Below are positions 12,796 to 20,899 of a stretch of 37,732 nt of DNA, in pieces. Within the stretch, counting starts at the first letter, position 1, and each line of letters begins with the position of its first letter. The position numbers were made by a program, and so were the translations under genes. The stretch comes from Roseburia faecis (GTDB lineage Bacteria > Bacillota > Clostridia > Lachnospirales > Lachnospiraceae): the NCBI RefSeq assembly GCF_001406815.1, contig NZ_CVRR01000015.1, positions 1-37,732 of the forward strand, in the 5' to 3' direction. The notes below the pieces were generated by a model. The model was not told the origin of the DNA, made no database searches, and was given only the letters and a program-made list of their open reading frames with translations.

Positions 12796-13896
12796 TTACA
12801 GGATCTTTACAATATTCAGATCCTGATCTAAAAGCAGGATGTCGGCTCTTGCCCCGACGGCAAGGGTGCCGATTTCCTGTGAACATTCGATGCTCTTTGC
12901 AGGATTGCAGGTGGCGGCTTTGACGGCCACGCCGAGCGGAATGCCAAACTGCACCGCATTTTTCATACAGTCAAACAAATTGGTGGCGGAACCTGCGATG
13001 GTTCCGTCTTTTAAGGTCGCAAGGCGGCCTTTTTTGATTACCGGCTGTCCGCCGAGTTCGTACTCGCCGTCCTCCATACCGGTTGCACGCATCGCATCGC
13101 TGATTAAAATCATGCGGTCGTTGCCAAACATGCGGAAGGCATTGCGGATGACCGACGGGTGGATGTGGATGCCGTCACAGATGATCTCTGCCATCGCATG
13201 CGGACAGTCCGCTGCCGCGCCGATAATGCCAGGATCGCGGTGGTGTAGTGGCGGCATGGCGTTGAACAGATGGGTGACATGGTTGGCACCGGCGGCAAAG
13301 GCATTTTCTGCGATTTCATACGATGCTGTGGAGTGTCCGAGTGAGATCGCAACGGTGTCTTTGAACTCCCGGATAAACGCATCGGAACCCGGCAGTTCCG
13401 GGGCGATCGTGATGATGCGGATCTTGTTTCCGCTTGCAGCAGAGAGCCGTCGGAACATGGCGGCATCCGGCGCGTGCAGATAGCTTGCTTTCTGCGCCCC
13501 TTTCTTTTCCGGGGAGAGGTATGGACCTTCCATGTGGATGCCCGCGATGTGGGCATATCCGGCAGCATCCGGCACATCGTTAATCGTCGCAAAGGCAGCT
13601 GTAAGCTGTTCTTCCGGCAGGGTCATGGAAGTCGGGCAGAATGAAGTCACACCGCAGGAATGCAGATATTGTGCGATTTCGGCAAGTCCTTTGGAATTTC
13701 CGTCACTGAAATCGTGACCTCTTGCCCCGTGGATGTGGACATCCACCAGACCGGGGATCACATAAAGCCCCTCGGCATCAAATACCGTATCGTCTTCTGC
13801 GGTTTCTGCGATGCGGTGTGTCGTTGTATCAACAACCAGTTCTTTTTTCCGAAAGGAGCCAGACTCCTCCCAGACCAGTCCGTTTTTTATGATCAT
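12796..13896 (-). CDS. nagA: N-acetylglucosamine-6-phosphate deacetylase
   Basis: A 366-residue amidohydrolase that converts GlcNAc 6-phosphate to glucosamine 6-phosphate and acetate. Metal and catalytic motifs are present: DVHIHGARGHDF near the N-terminus, HMEGPYLSPEKKGA (Glu ligand), SLGHSTA, VTHLFNAM and LISDAM (catalytic Asp). The start ATG at 13896 follows AAAAGGAGT. It is the second gene of a nagB-nagA operon, with a 15-base gap. Its stop codon directly abuts the lacZ stop with no spacer. Length is normal for Firmicutes NagA. Confidence 0.96.
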   Translation of the reverse strand: MIIKNGLVWEESGSFRKKELVVDTTTHRIAETAEDDTVFDAEGLYVIPGLVDVHIHGARGHDFSDGNSKGLAEIAQYLHSCGVTSFCPTSMTLPEEQLTAAFATINDVPDAAGYAHIAGIHMEGPYLSPEKKGAQKASYLHAPDAAMFRRLSAASGNKIRIITIAPELPGSDAFIREFKDTVAISLGHSTASYEIAENAFAAGANHVTHLFNAMPPLHHRDPGIIGAAADCPHAMAEIICDGIHIHPSVIRNAFRMFGNDRMILISDAMRATGMEDGEYELGGQPVIKKGRLATLKDGTIAGSATNLFDCMKNAVQFGIPLGVAVKAATCNPAKSIECSQEIGTLAVGARADILLLDQDLNIVKIL

Positions 13897-13911
13897 GGCG
13901 TACTCCTTTTC

Positions 13912-14655
13912 CTAGATCAGTCCTTCTTTGATGATGCGGGATAATGCAGCTTCATCGGCAACGACGGAAACCTCGTCGTGTAACTGCAGGATTGATGCCG
14001 GTACATGCGGGGTGATCGGTCCGTAAACTGCCTCATAGAGTGCATCGGCTTTGGCTTCACCGCTTGCGATCAGTAGGATGTGCCGTGCCTGCATAATGTT
14101 TTTGATGCCGGTCGTATATGCCTGTGTCGGGACTTCCTCAATGAAGGAAAAGAAACGTGCATTGGCTTGAATGGTGTTTTCGGTCAGGTCGACGCAGTGG
14201 GTTTCCTTTGCAAAGGAATCCGATGGCTCGTTAAAACCGATATGTCCGTTGTTGCCGATGCCAAGGAGCTGTAAGTCGATGCCGCCCATGCTGCGGATGA
14301 TGGCATTGTAGCGGGAGCATTCCTTTTCCACATCAGCTTCCATGCCGTTTGGAATAAAGGTGTTTACGGATTTGATGTTTACGTGGTCAAACAGGTTGTG
14401 GCGCATAAAGTAAGCGTAACTCTGATCGTTGTCGGCAGGAAGGCCTTTGTATTCGTCAAGGTTGATGCTGCGGATCTGTGAAAAATCAAGATCGCCCTTG
14501 TTGTACCACTCGATCAGCTGCTTGTAGGTGCCGATCGGTGAAGAACCGGTGGCAAGTCCGAGCACAGATTCCGGTTTTAAGATTATCTGTGCGGAGATAA
14601 TGTTGGCCGCCTTGCGGCTCATTTCGTCATAGTTTTTTGTTTTATAAATACGCAT
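13912..14655 (-). CDS. nagB: glucosamine-6-phosphate deaminase
   Basis: A 247-residue enzyme that isomerises and deaminates glucosamine 6-phosphate to fructose 6-phosphate and ammonia. Family motifs: LGLATGSSPIGTY, INLDEYKGL and GIGNNGHIGFNEP. Start: the ATG at 14655 (MRIYKTKNYDEMS) has AAGGAGG 10 bases upstream; longer in-frame starts lack an SD. It lacks the C-terminal allosteric extension of E. coli NagB, as is common in Gram-positives. It is transcribed with nagA and divergently from the RpiR-type regulator. Confidence 0.96.
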   Translation of the reverse strand: MRIYKTKNYDEMSRKAANIISAQIILKPESVLGLATGSSPIGTYKQLIEWYNKGDLDFSQIRSINLDEYKGLPADNDQSYAYFMRHNLFDHVNIKSVNTFIPNGMEADVEKECSRYNAIIRSMGGIDLQLLGIGNNGHIGFNEPSDSFAKETHCVDLTENTIQANARFFSFIEEVPTQAYTTGIKNIMQARHILLIASGEAKADALYEAVYGPITPHVPASILQLHDEVSVVADEAALSRIIKEGLI

Positions 14656-14701
14656 AGTAGTTCTCCTCCTTAAAATTGCGTTTCCTGCATTTGTTAAGTT
14701 G

Positions 14702-14707
14702 ATTATA
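14702..14707 (-). promoter_or_regulatory. probable -10 of the nagB-nagA promoter
   Basis: TATAAT on the minus strand about 47 bases upstream of the nagB ATG. No convincing -35 is present at 16-18 bases, so the assignment is tentative. Confidence 0.35.
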
Positions 14708-14793
14708 GGATGCAAAATTGGAAAAATCCATAGGGTTTGGGCAAATGGAAAGAACAATCCCCAAAAACGGAAAAAAAGAAAAATCGTGTGTGC

Positions 14794-14813
14794 TTTTGAA
14801 AGAACTTTCAAAA
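14794..14813. promoter_or_regulatory. 18-bp palindromic operator candidate
   Basis: TTTTGAAAG and CTTTCAAAA form perfect 9-base arms around AA. It lies in the nagB/rpiR divergent region, immediately upstream of the rpiR -10. TGAAA/TTTCA palindromes are typical of RpiR-family sites. Autoregulation and/or control of nagBA is inferred. Confidence 0.55.
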
Positions 14814-14818
14814 ATATA

Positions 14819-14827
14819 TGATATAAT
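14819..14827 (+). promoter_or_regulatory. extended -10 promoter of the RpiR gene
   Basis: TGATATAAT is a perfect extended -10 (TGnTATAAT). The nearest -35-like TTGAAA is 20 bases upstream and lies inside the palindrome at 14794-14813, so a bound regulator would cover it. Confidence 0.6.
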
Positions 14828-14944
14828 GAAATAAAATTACAGATCGGGTTATGGACATAGAGTTATATATCCCGTTGGACGTGGGCACCATAAACTCTGA
14901 TGTTCCGCAAGTAACTGAGGAAGCAGGAAAAGGAGAAAACGCGT
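14828..14944 (+). promoter_or_regulatory. possibly structured 5' leader of the RpiR gene
   Basis: About 110 bases separate the extended -10 from the start codon. AGAGTT and a downstream AACTCT can pair around CCC/GGG inner arms, and CGGG upstream can pair with CCCG instead, giving two exclusive folds. It does not match a riboswitch class I can recognise. The SD AAGGAG lies at its end. Confidence 0.3.
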
Positions 14945-15769
14945 ATGCAGACTTATGGAAGCAGTGTTGTGCCGATGATCGAGGCAAATTATGAGATGTT
15001 TACGGTGGTGGAGAAAACAATCGCCGATTTTTTTATTTCGAATGAAAAAGAGATGGATTTTTCATCGGGACGCATGGCAAAGATGCTACATGTTTCAGAA
15101 GCATCTCTGTCACGCTTTGCCAAGAAAATGGGTTACAGCGGATACCGGGAGTTTATTTACAACTACCAGCCCTCGATCGCGGAGCGACCGAATGTGGAGG
15201 AACAGACCATCCACGTCCTGTATTCGTATGAGGAATTGCTGCAAAAAACATACAGCTTAATCCGCGAACCACAGATCAAACATGTGTCCCAGCTAATCGG
15301 GGAACATACGCGCATTTTTTTGTATGGATTTGGCAGTTCTGGGCTGGCGGCACAGGAGTTTCAACTTCGGTTGCTGCGGCTTGGCATGGATGCGGAGGCA
15401 ATCACGGAACTGCACCAGATGGTATTGAATGAAGCGCGTATCACAAACGCGTGCCTCGTGATCGGCATCAGCCTAAGCGGCGCGACGCGCGAGCTCATTG
15501 ATGCACTTGACCGGGCGAAAGCGCGTGGGGCAGCGGTCATATATCTGACTTCCTCCAACGCAGAGCGGGAAAAACGGACGTATGAGGAGATCGTGCTCGC
15601 ACCGGTAAAAAAGAACCTCGAATACGGAAATGTCATTTCCCCGCAATTTCCGATCCTGCTGATCCTTGATCTGATCTATGCCCAGCTTTTAAAAGAAGAT
15701 CGGCGCAGCACGGAAGCGCAGTACGATACGCACATCTGGGAGAGGATCAAGGACTATCATGTTGGATAG
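14945..15769 (+). CDS. RpiR family regulator (HTH_6 plus SIS domain)
   Basis: A 274-residue regulator. Residues ~1-77 form the HTH_6 domain (MLHVSEASLSRFAKKMGYSG). Residues ~110-260 form a SIS sugar-phosphate-binding domain (IFLYGFGSSGLAA; VIGISLSGATRELI). The family usually senses phosphosugars. Its divergence from nagB-nagA suggests an amino-sugar phosphate such as GlcNAc 6-phosphate or glucosamine 6-phosphate, which is inference. A TGAAA/TTTCA palindrome overlaps its own promoter. The ATG at 14945 is supported by AAGGAG 10 bases upstream. Confidence 0.92.
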   Translation: MQTYGSSVVPMIEANYEMFTVVEKTIADFFISNEKEMDFSSGRMAKMLHVSEASLSRFAKKMGYSGYREFIYNYQPSIAERPNVEEQTIHVLYSYEELLQKTYSLIREPQIKHVSQLIGEHTRIFLYGFGSSGLAAQEFQLRLLRLGMDAEAITELHQMVLNEARITNACLVIGISLSGATRELIDALDRAKARGAAVIYLTSSNAEREKRTYEEIVLAPVKKNLEYGNVISPQFPILLILDLIYAQLLKEDRRSTEAQYDTHIWERIKDYHVG

Positions 15770-15805
15770 ATGTGGTTTTAAAAACCAGATTGACAGGAAA
15801 AATCA

Positions 15806-15822
15806 TACATTTATACTAAATG
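15806..15822. terminator. small hairpin between convergent genes
   Basis: ACATTTA (15806-15812) and TAAATGT (15816-15822) form a 7-bp AT-rich stem with loop TAC between the convergent rpiR and dehydrogenase genes. No strong T tract follows, so it is only a weak terminator candidate. Confidence 0.35.
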
Positions 15823-15850
15823 TGTAGTCGAATTTTGGTTTAAAGTAAGA

Positions 15851-16840
15851 TTACTCTTCTTCCGGGTATTTCATACCCCAGTTGTTTCGAATTTCAGTCA
15901 TGATATGCATAACATCCTGTGAATAATTAAGATGCATAAGTGATTCAATTGTGGATAAATCGCCGGAGCATACAGCGGCTTCCATGTCAGCAACTTCATA
16001 GCTTAAGGCATCTGCAGTTTCTCCTGCGGAAATAGTTTCTTTATGTCCGTCCCCGGTGTAAGTAATGGTTGCTTCCATAGCTCTTGGGTATTCAAAGATC
16101 TCGATGTAACCCTTATCGAATGCTATGGTTGCGCGCTTTGGCTGCTTTGCGTGAAGAGATAAGGTGACGGTTGCCATCTCGCCGGCTGGGTTCATAAGAA
16201 GGATGCCTGCCTGTTCATCCACGCCGGTTGGTGCATATTTTACCTGTGAAAGTACCTGATCGGCAGTTTCGACAAAGAACCAGCGGATCAGGGATAAGGC
16301 GTAAACGCCAATATCTAACATAGCGCCTCCGGCCAGATTGCGGTTAAAAAAGCGATTATTCATATCATATTCTTTATAGCTGCCGAAGTTTACCTGGATC
16401 AGACGAAGTGGTCCAAGGGTGCCGAAGCTTATGATCTCTGCAAGTTTGCGGTAGATCGGCATGTGGAAAATGGTCATGGCTTCCGCCAGAATGACATGAT
16501 TTTTTTCCGCAAGGGCAATGGCCTCATCCAGTTCGTTTGAATTTAAGGTGATGGATTTTTCGCAAAGGACATGCTTTCCGTTTGCCAGTGCTTGACGCAG
16601 ATATTGAATATGCGTATTATGTGGGGTAGAGATGTAGATGATATCCACATCCGGATCGGTAAAGACATCTTCAAGGTGATCATATACCTTGGCAATCTGG
16701 TATTTTTCCGCAAATGCTACTGCTTTTTCATGTGTGCGGTTGGCAACGGAATACAGATGACGGTTTTGCCTGGCAAGTGCAGTGGCAAGTTCGTTTGCAA
16801 TGACACCACAGCCAAGGGTTGCCCAGTTCAATGGTTTCAT
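15851..16840 (-). CDS. Gfo/Idh/MocA family oxidoreductase
   Basis: A 329-residue NAD(P)-dependent dehydrogenase. It has an N-terminal Rossmann fold (NWATLGCGVIANELATAL, residues ~5-22), the segment HVLCEKSITLN (equivalent to the family EKP motif, with Ser instead of Pro at ~95-105), and a C-terminal alpha/beta domain containing GGAMLDIGVYAL with the usual DxGxY motif. The start ATG follows AAGGAG. It converges on the rpiR gene and stands alone as a transcript. The substrate is probably a sugar or cyclitol, but nothing in the sequence defines it. Confidence 0.88.
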   Translation of the reverse strand: MKPLNWATLGCGVIANELATALARQNRHLYSVANRTHEKAVAFAEKYQIAKVYDHLEDVFTDPDVDIIYISTPHNTHIQYLRQALANGKHVLCEKSITLNSNELDEAIALAEKNHVILAEAMTIFHMPIYRKLAEIISFGTLGPLRLIQVNFGSYKEYDMNNRFFNRNLAGGAMLDIGVYALSLIRWFFVETADQVLSQVKYAPTGVDEQAGILLMNPAGEMATVTLSLHAKQPKRATIAFDKGYIEIFEYPRAMEATITYTGDGHKETISAGETADALSYEVADMEAAVCSGDLSTIESLMHLNYSQDVMHIMTEIRNNWGMKYPEEE

Positions 16841-16983
16841 AGATAAATTTCTCCTTATTTGTATTTATACTCCTTTTTACGCGCTCATTTTAGCATGAAA
16901 GGGCAGACGGTGCAAGTCGGAGAAGGATGTAGTGAGAGTGTCTTACGTGAAAGAAAAAATTGTGGAAAATCAGGTGCGCTGAA

Positions 16984-18201
16984 TTATTTGTGGTAAACGA
17001 CCGGAAGTGTGACGGAAAATACATTTTTGTCCCCCTGCCGTTCTACGGTAATTTTGCCGGAATGGTTCGTGACAATAGAGTGCGCAATGGACAGACCGAG
17101 TCCAAAATGACCGTTATCCGCGCGTGCTTCGTCTGCGCGGAAAAAACGTTCAAACAGGCGGTCACGGATTTCTTCCGGAATTGGATTGCCGGTATTTTCC
17201 ACGAATAAATAAAATTTACGGTTATGGATATGGGCGTGAATTTCTATACTTCCGTATTCCGGGGTATAGCTTAATGCGTTATTTAACAGGATGGAAGCGA
17301 GATTTTGAATCTGACTCTCGTTTCCATCCATTTTCATTTGTTCCTGAACATCAATGGAAAGCGCAATGTGTTTTTCAAAAGCAACACTTTCCATTGGATA
17401 GATAATGTCAAGCAGTGCGTCATCTACAGGGAAAACTGCATGGGTATTCTGGATCTGTGGAGCATCCAGCCGTGTGAGCGTAAGCATTTTCTGGACAAGA
17501 GAGATCATCCGGGAAGTTTCCTGCTGAATATACAACAGATGTTTATTGTCCCTGCCTACTTCAGAAGATAACAGTTCGGCATTGGCGCTGATGACGGAGA
17601 GAGGGGTTTTCAGTTCATGACTGGCATTGGAAATAAATTTTTTCTCGGATAAAATTGTATTTTCAATCGGTTTTACCATCCAGCGGGAAAGTGCTTTGGA
17701 GGAAATGGTAAATACAATAATACCGAGAATTGCCAGAATAAAACAGAGAGAGATCGTCGGAAGTGTTGCTTTTAAAGCAGGTGTTCCGCTGAGCATCAAA
17801 ACATAATATTGTCCTTTTTTGGCGCGAAGATGATTTACAGAGACATAACGCCTGATAAATACATATTTCTTACTATTGGATATGAGAGCTTTTCCCTGTT
17901 TTAAAAGATAACTGTCGGAGACATCAGAAAAAGTGTCAAACATGATATCCATTTCATTGGATTCATCAATAGAAAAAAGACAATAGGAAATATGATCAAG
18001 TTCGGACGGAGACGTCTGTCCATTAGAGATGACAAATGCATCCCATGTAGTATAGTGGAGAGCGGCACGAACGGTTTGCTGGAGATCACTCAGATTGTTC
18101 CGGTAGGAGTTGTTGACAAAAAGCAGTAAAATAACAAGCCAGATGATGGTAAGCAGGAACATAAAAAGTGTACTGATTCTCTTTTGTAAAGATTTAATCA
18201 T
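16984..18201 (-). CDS. sensor histidine kinase (sulfation-cluster TCS)
   Basis: A 405-residue membrane kinase. TM1 is ~10-30, an extracytoplasmic sensor domain of ~115 residues follows, and TM2 is ~148-168. HisKA has the phosphoacceptor His195 in FISNASHELKTPL. The HATPase has an N box (ILLNNALSYTPEYG), ENTGNPIP, and the G box GHFGLGLSIAHSIV. No clear HAMP domain is seen. The start ATG at 18201 has GGAGG 6 bases upstream. It overlaps its response regulator gene by 8 bases. The pair diverges from the sulfotransferase operon, which makes that operon its likeliest target; the signal is unknown. Confidence 0.93.
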   Translation of the reverse strand: MIKSLQKRISTLFMFLLTIIWLVILLLFVNNSYRNNLSDLQQTVRAALHYTTWDAFVISNGQTSPSELDHISYCLFSIDESNEMDIMFDTFSDVSDSYLLKQGKALISNSKKYVFIRRYVSVNHLRAKKGQYYVLMLSGTPALKATLPTISLCFILAILGIIVFTISSKALSRWMVKPIENTILSEKKFISNASHELKTPLSVISANAELLSSEVGRDNKHLLYIQQETSRMISLVQKMLTLTRLDAPQIQNTHAVFPVDDALLDIIYPMESVAFEKHIALSIDVQEQMKMDGNESQIQNLASILLNNALSYTPEYGSIEIHAHIHNRKFYLFVENTGNPIPEEIRDRLFERFFRADEARADNGHFGLGLSIAHSIVTNHSGKITVERQGDKNVFSVTLPVVYHK

Positions 18202-18877
18202 CGGAAACCTCCATAATATAACCGACTCCGCGAATGGCGCGGAGTGTCACATTGACCTGCAGGTGGTGAAATTTCCGCCGCAGGAAAGAAACATATACTT
18301 CCACATTATTGTATTCTGCATTGGAATCGAATCCCCAGATTTTTGTGGTAATCTGGTTTTTCTCGAGAACCTGATTACAGTTATTCATAAAAAACTCCAG
18401 CAGTTGCCTTTCTTTTCCGGATACCTGGACAGATTTTTTGGTCTGTGTGTTGCAGATTTCGCAGGTAGCGGGATCGTAGGAGAGATTTCCAACGACAGGG
18501 TGTGAAGTATCCTGATGATGGCTGCGTCTGCTGATCGCCTGTATGCGCATGAGCAGTTCACGAATTTCAAATGGTTTGGTCATATAATCGTCCGCACCGG
18601 TAGTAAATCCCTGTATCTTATCATCAATTTCTGTTTTTGCGGAGAGAATGAGTACCGGAACATTCTGTCCATCCCTGCGCAGGGCAGATAGAACTTCATA
18701 ACCGTTCATTTTCGGAAGCATGAGATCTAAGATAACCATATCATAAATGCCGGTGGAGGCATGTTCATAGCCGAGCTGTCCATCATTTGCGGTATCTACC
18801 ACATAGTTTTCGTTTTGCAAAGCTTCTGCAATGGTATCCGCAAGCCGGACGGAGTCTTCAATTACTAAAATTTTCAA
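18194..18877 (-). CDS. OmpR/PhoB family response regulator (sulfation-cluster TCS)
   Basis: A 227-residue regulator. The receiver domain has phospho-acceptor Asp51 (VILDLMLPKMNGY), the acidic IED pocket at residues 6-8 and the conserved Lys in DDYMTKPFE. The C-terminal winged helix ends LRAIRGVGYIMEVSDD. The start is a TTG at 18877, with AAAGGGG 8 bases upstream; no nearer ATG fits the receiver domain. First gene of a two-gene operon with the kinase. Proteins of this class bind direct repeats of ~11 bp, and such a repeat is seen at 19011-19032 upstream of the divergent operon. Confidence 0.94.
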   Translation of the reverse strand: MKILVIEDSVRLADTIAEALQNENYVVDTANDGQLGYEHASTGIYDMVILDLMLPKMNGYEVLSALRRDGQNVPVLILSAKTEIDDKIQGFTTGADDYMTKPFEIRELLMRIQAISRRSHHQDTSHPVVGNLSYDPATCEICNTQTKKSVQVSGKERQLLEFFMNNCNQVLEKNQITTKIWGFDSNAEYNNVEVYVSFLRRKFHHLQVNVTLRAIRGVGYIMEVSDD

Positions 18878-18927
18878 TTGGAATCCCCTTTGCTAAATCA
18901 AAATAATTATTGTTGTATTTGGAATTT

Positions 18928-18955
18928 ATTATAACGAATCTTGGAAATCTTGCAA
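18928..18955 (-). promoter_or_regulatory. promoter of the response regulator-kinase operon
   Basis: On the minus strand, TTGCAA (18955-18950) and TATAAT (18933-18928) are separated by 16 bases, about 50 bases upstream of the regulator's TTG start. Confidence 0.65.
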
Positions 18956-19010
18956 TCATAATTTTTATTTTTGGATGAATAAAAAAAGTTAAAAAGAAAA
19001 TTGATATGTT

Positions 19011-19046
19011 TTCAAGGTTCATTCAAGGAACATTTTATATTATAAC
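19011..19046 (+). promoter_or_regulatory. OmpR-type tandem repeat and -10 upstream of the sulfotransferase operon
   Basis: TTCAAGGTTCA (19011-19021) is followed directly by TTCAAGGAACA (19022-19032), two half-sites on an 11-base period with only two differences. A -10-like TATAAC (19041-19046) begins 9 bases after the repeat, which therefore replaces the -35. This is the geometry of activators of the PhoB/OmpR class. Confidence 0.6.
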
Positions 19047-19076
19047 AAATGTAAAACATTGGAAAGGAATAAAGCC

Positions 19077-20246
19077 ATGAAAACCTTATATTTGCATATT
19101 GGAACAACAAAGACAGCAACAACGTCTATTCAGAGATTTTTAGAAGAAAACAAAGACGTACTGCAAAAATATGGGTATTGCTTTCCTGATTCACTGCATG
19201 TGTATCCAAGAGCAAATAAAAGGAGAAATGCACACTTTCTGGTTGCAAAAGTGTGGGATGCAGACGGTAGCAGAAACCAATCGAAGGAAAAGGAATATTT
19301 TGAAGAGGGGTTACAGCAGATCAGAACCGCATTTGGGACATACGATCATGTGATACTGACAGATGAATCCATCTGGCATGCGTTAAGCTACTCAAAAAAA
19401 TCACTTCTTCAGGAATTAAAAAAGGAGGCGGATGAACAGAAGTATCAGATTAAGGTAATTGTATATCTGCGCAGACAGGATGGCCTGCTGATTTCGCGAT
19501 GGAACCAGGAGGTGAAGCAAAACTTTAATAGTGTCGCTGTTATGACATGTGAAGAGTATCTTGCTGCATCAGAGAAAAAAGAAAAAAAGATTTACCAATA
19601 TGCACAGAAACTGGATGAGATTGCAGCTGTCATAGGAAAAAATAATTTAATAGTCAGGAGATTTTCTCCGAAGAGCTGGAAAGACGGATCAATTATTCAT
19701 GATTTTATGCATGAGATCGGATTGGACGTCACAGAGGAATTTCAGGAATTGGAAGAAAGTGAAAATCTCCGGTTAGATAAAAATACTACGGAAATTAAGA
19801 GAATACTCAATAAGAGTGAATTTCTCACAGAAAAAGAAATCTCTTATTTTCGTAGATTTTTGAAGGAAATCTCAAAAGATTACATAAAAGAAGAAAATAC
19901 AGAAATGCTTGCAAAAGAGGAATTGCAGCAGTTTCTGGAATTGTATGCGAAGGAAAATGAACGGGTAGCCGAGGAATATATCGGGGATGGACAGCCTTTG
20001 TTTTCGAATGAAGTTAAAGATTTACCGAAATGGAATCCGCAAAATGAAAAAATGCAGGAAGAAATTATTCAGTTCTTTGCAGCAGTTACTATGGATCTCA
20101 GAAGAACGAATGAAATTCAGCGTCAGAAAATAAACCAGCAGGAAAAAAGAATCAGACAGCTGGAAAAGAGGGCAAATGAATTTGTGATGTTCCGGGACAA
20201 AGCAAAGCATCCGTTTCGGACGATCTGGAAAAAATTATTTCGATAA
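19077..20246 (+). CDS. PAPS-dependent sulfotransferase-like protein
   Basis: A 389-residue protein with the two PAPS-binding signatures of sulfotransferases. The 5'-phosphosulfate loop is HIGTTKTATTSIQ at residues 7-19. The 3'-phosphate-binding segment is VIVYLRRQDGLLISRW at ~127-142, with Arg132/133 and Ser140. An Arg/Lys-rich coiled coil (~345-372) and a short basic tail (RTIWKKLFR) may bind membrane or partners. The start ATG at 19077 follows GGAAAGGAA; the in-frame TTG at 19059 is rejected. First gene of an operon with an APS kinase 14 bases downstream, which supplies its donor PAPS. The acceptor is unknown: surface glycan, lipid, peptide or small molecule are all possible. Confidence 0.8.
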   Translation: MKTLYLHIGTTKTATTSIQRFLEENKDVLQKYGYCFPDSLHVYPRANKRRNAHFLVAKVWDADGSRNQSKEKEYFEEGLQQIRTAFGTYDHVILTDESIWHALSYSKKSLLQELKKEADEQKYQIKVIVYLRRQDGLLISRWNQEVKQNFNSVAVMTCEEYLAASEKKEKKIYQYAQKLDEIAAVIGKNNLIVRRFSPKSWKDGSIIHDFMHEIGLDVTEEFQELEESENLRLDKNTTEIKRILNKSEFLTEKEISYFRRFLKEISKDYIKEENTEMLAKEELQQFLELYAKENERVAEEYIGDGQPLFSNEVKDLPKWNPQNEKMQEEIIQFFAAVTMDLRRTNEIQRQKINQQEKRIRQLEKRANEFVMFRDKAKHPFRTIWKKLFR

Positions 20247-20260
20247 AAGGGACTGGGCAG

Positions 20261-20899
20261 ATGACAGAGGGTTTCAATATACAAAGAGATGAAAAAACAG
20301 ACAGCAGACACAATCTCACATGGCATATGATGGAGATTAACAGGCAGAAGCGCGAAAAGCAGATGCAGCAGAAGGCTTTTACCATCTGGATGAGCGGATT
20401 GTCCGGTGCAGGAAAGTCTACGATAGCAAATGCACTGGAGAAGCGTCTGTATGCGATGGGAAAAAAAACGATGCTTTTGGATGGAGATAATGTGCGGATG
20501 GGCTTAAACAGCAATCTTGGTTTTTCCGATGAGGACCGGGTAGAAAATATCCGGCGGATTGCAGAGGTTGCAAAGCTGATGAATGATGCAGGCCTGATCG
20601 TGATTACCGCATTTATTTCTCCGTATCGGCATGATCGCGAGAATGCAAAACAGATTATCGGAGACGGTTTTCGGGAAGTTTATGTCAGCACTTCCATTGA
20701 AGAGTGTGAAAAGAGGGATGTAAAAGGATTGTATAAGGCTGCGCGGGAAGGAAAAATTGCGCAGTTTACAGGAATTACCAGCCCTTATGAAATTCCGGAA
20801 CATGCAGATGTTGTCGTAGATACCGCGGAGATGGATGTGGAAACATGTGTGAATCATATATTGGAGCAACTGAAAAGTCTGTTGCGAGAATCCGTGTGA
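20261..20899 (+). CDS. cysC: adenylylsulfate (APS) kinase
   Basis: A 212-residue cytoplasmic kinase that phosphorylates APS to PAPS. The P-loop is GLSGAGKS at ~46-53, DGDNVR at 74-79, and the AFISPYRHDRE segment carries Ser120, aligned with the phospho-Ser of E. coli CysC. The C-terminal segment GITSPYEIPEHADVVVDT is typical. The N-terminal ~36 residues are charged, as in other CysC proteins. The ATG has AAAAGGG about 10 bases upstream. It lies between the sulfotransferase and a CHR transporter gene (4-base GTGA overlap). No ATP sulfurylase (CysDN or Sat), APS/PAPS reductase or pAp phosphatase is in the window, so a role in sulfation rather than cysteine synthesis is favoured. Confidence 0.95.
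   Translation: MTEGFNIQRDEKTDSRHNLTWHMMEINRQKREKQMQQKAFTIWMSGLSGAGKSTIANALEKRLYAMGKKTMLLDGDNVRMGLNSNLGFSDEDRVENIRRIAEVAKLMNDAGLIVITAFISPYRHDRENAKQIIGDGFREVYVSTSIEECEKRDVKGLYKAAREGKIAQFTGITSPYEIPEHADVVVDTAEMDVETCVNHILEQLKSLLRESV

Noticed and set aside
12839-13483. A 214-codon open frame on the plus strand across nagA
   Set aside because: It is antisense to a clearly functional nagA carrying all catalytic motifs; no SD or promoter is seen.
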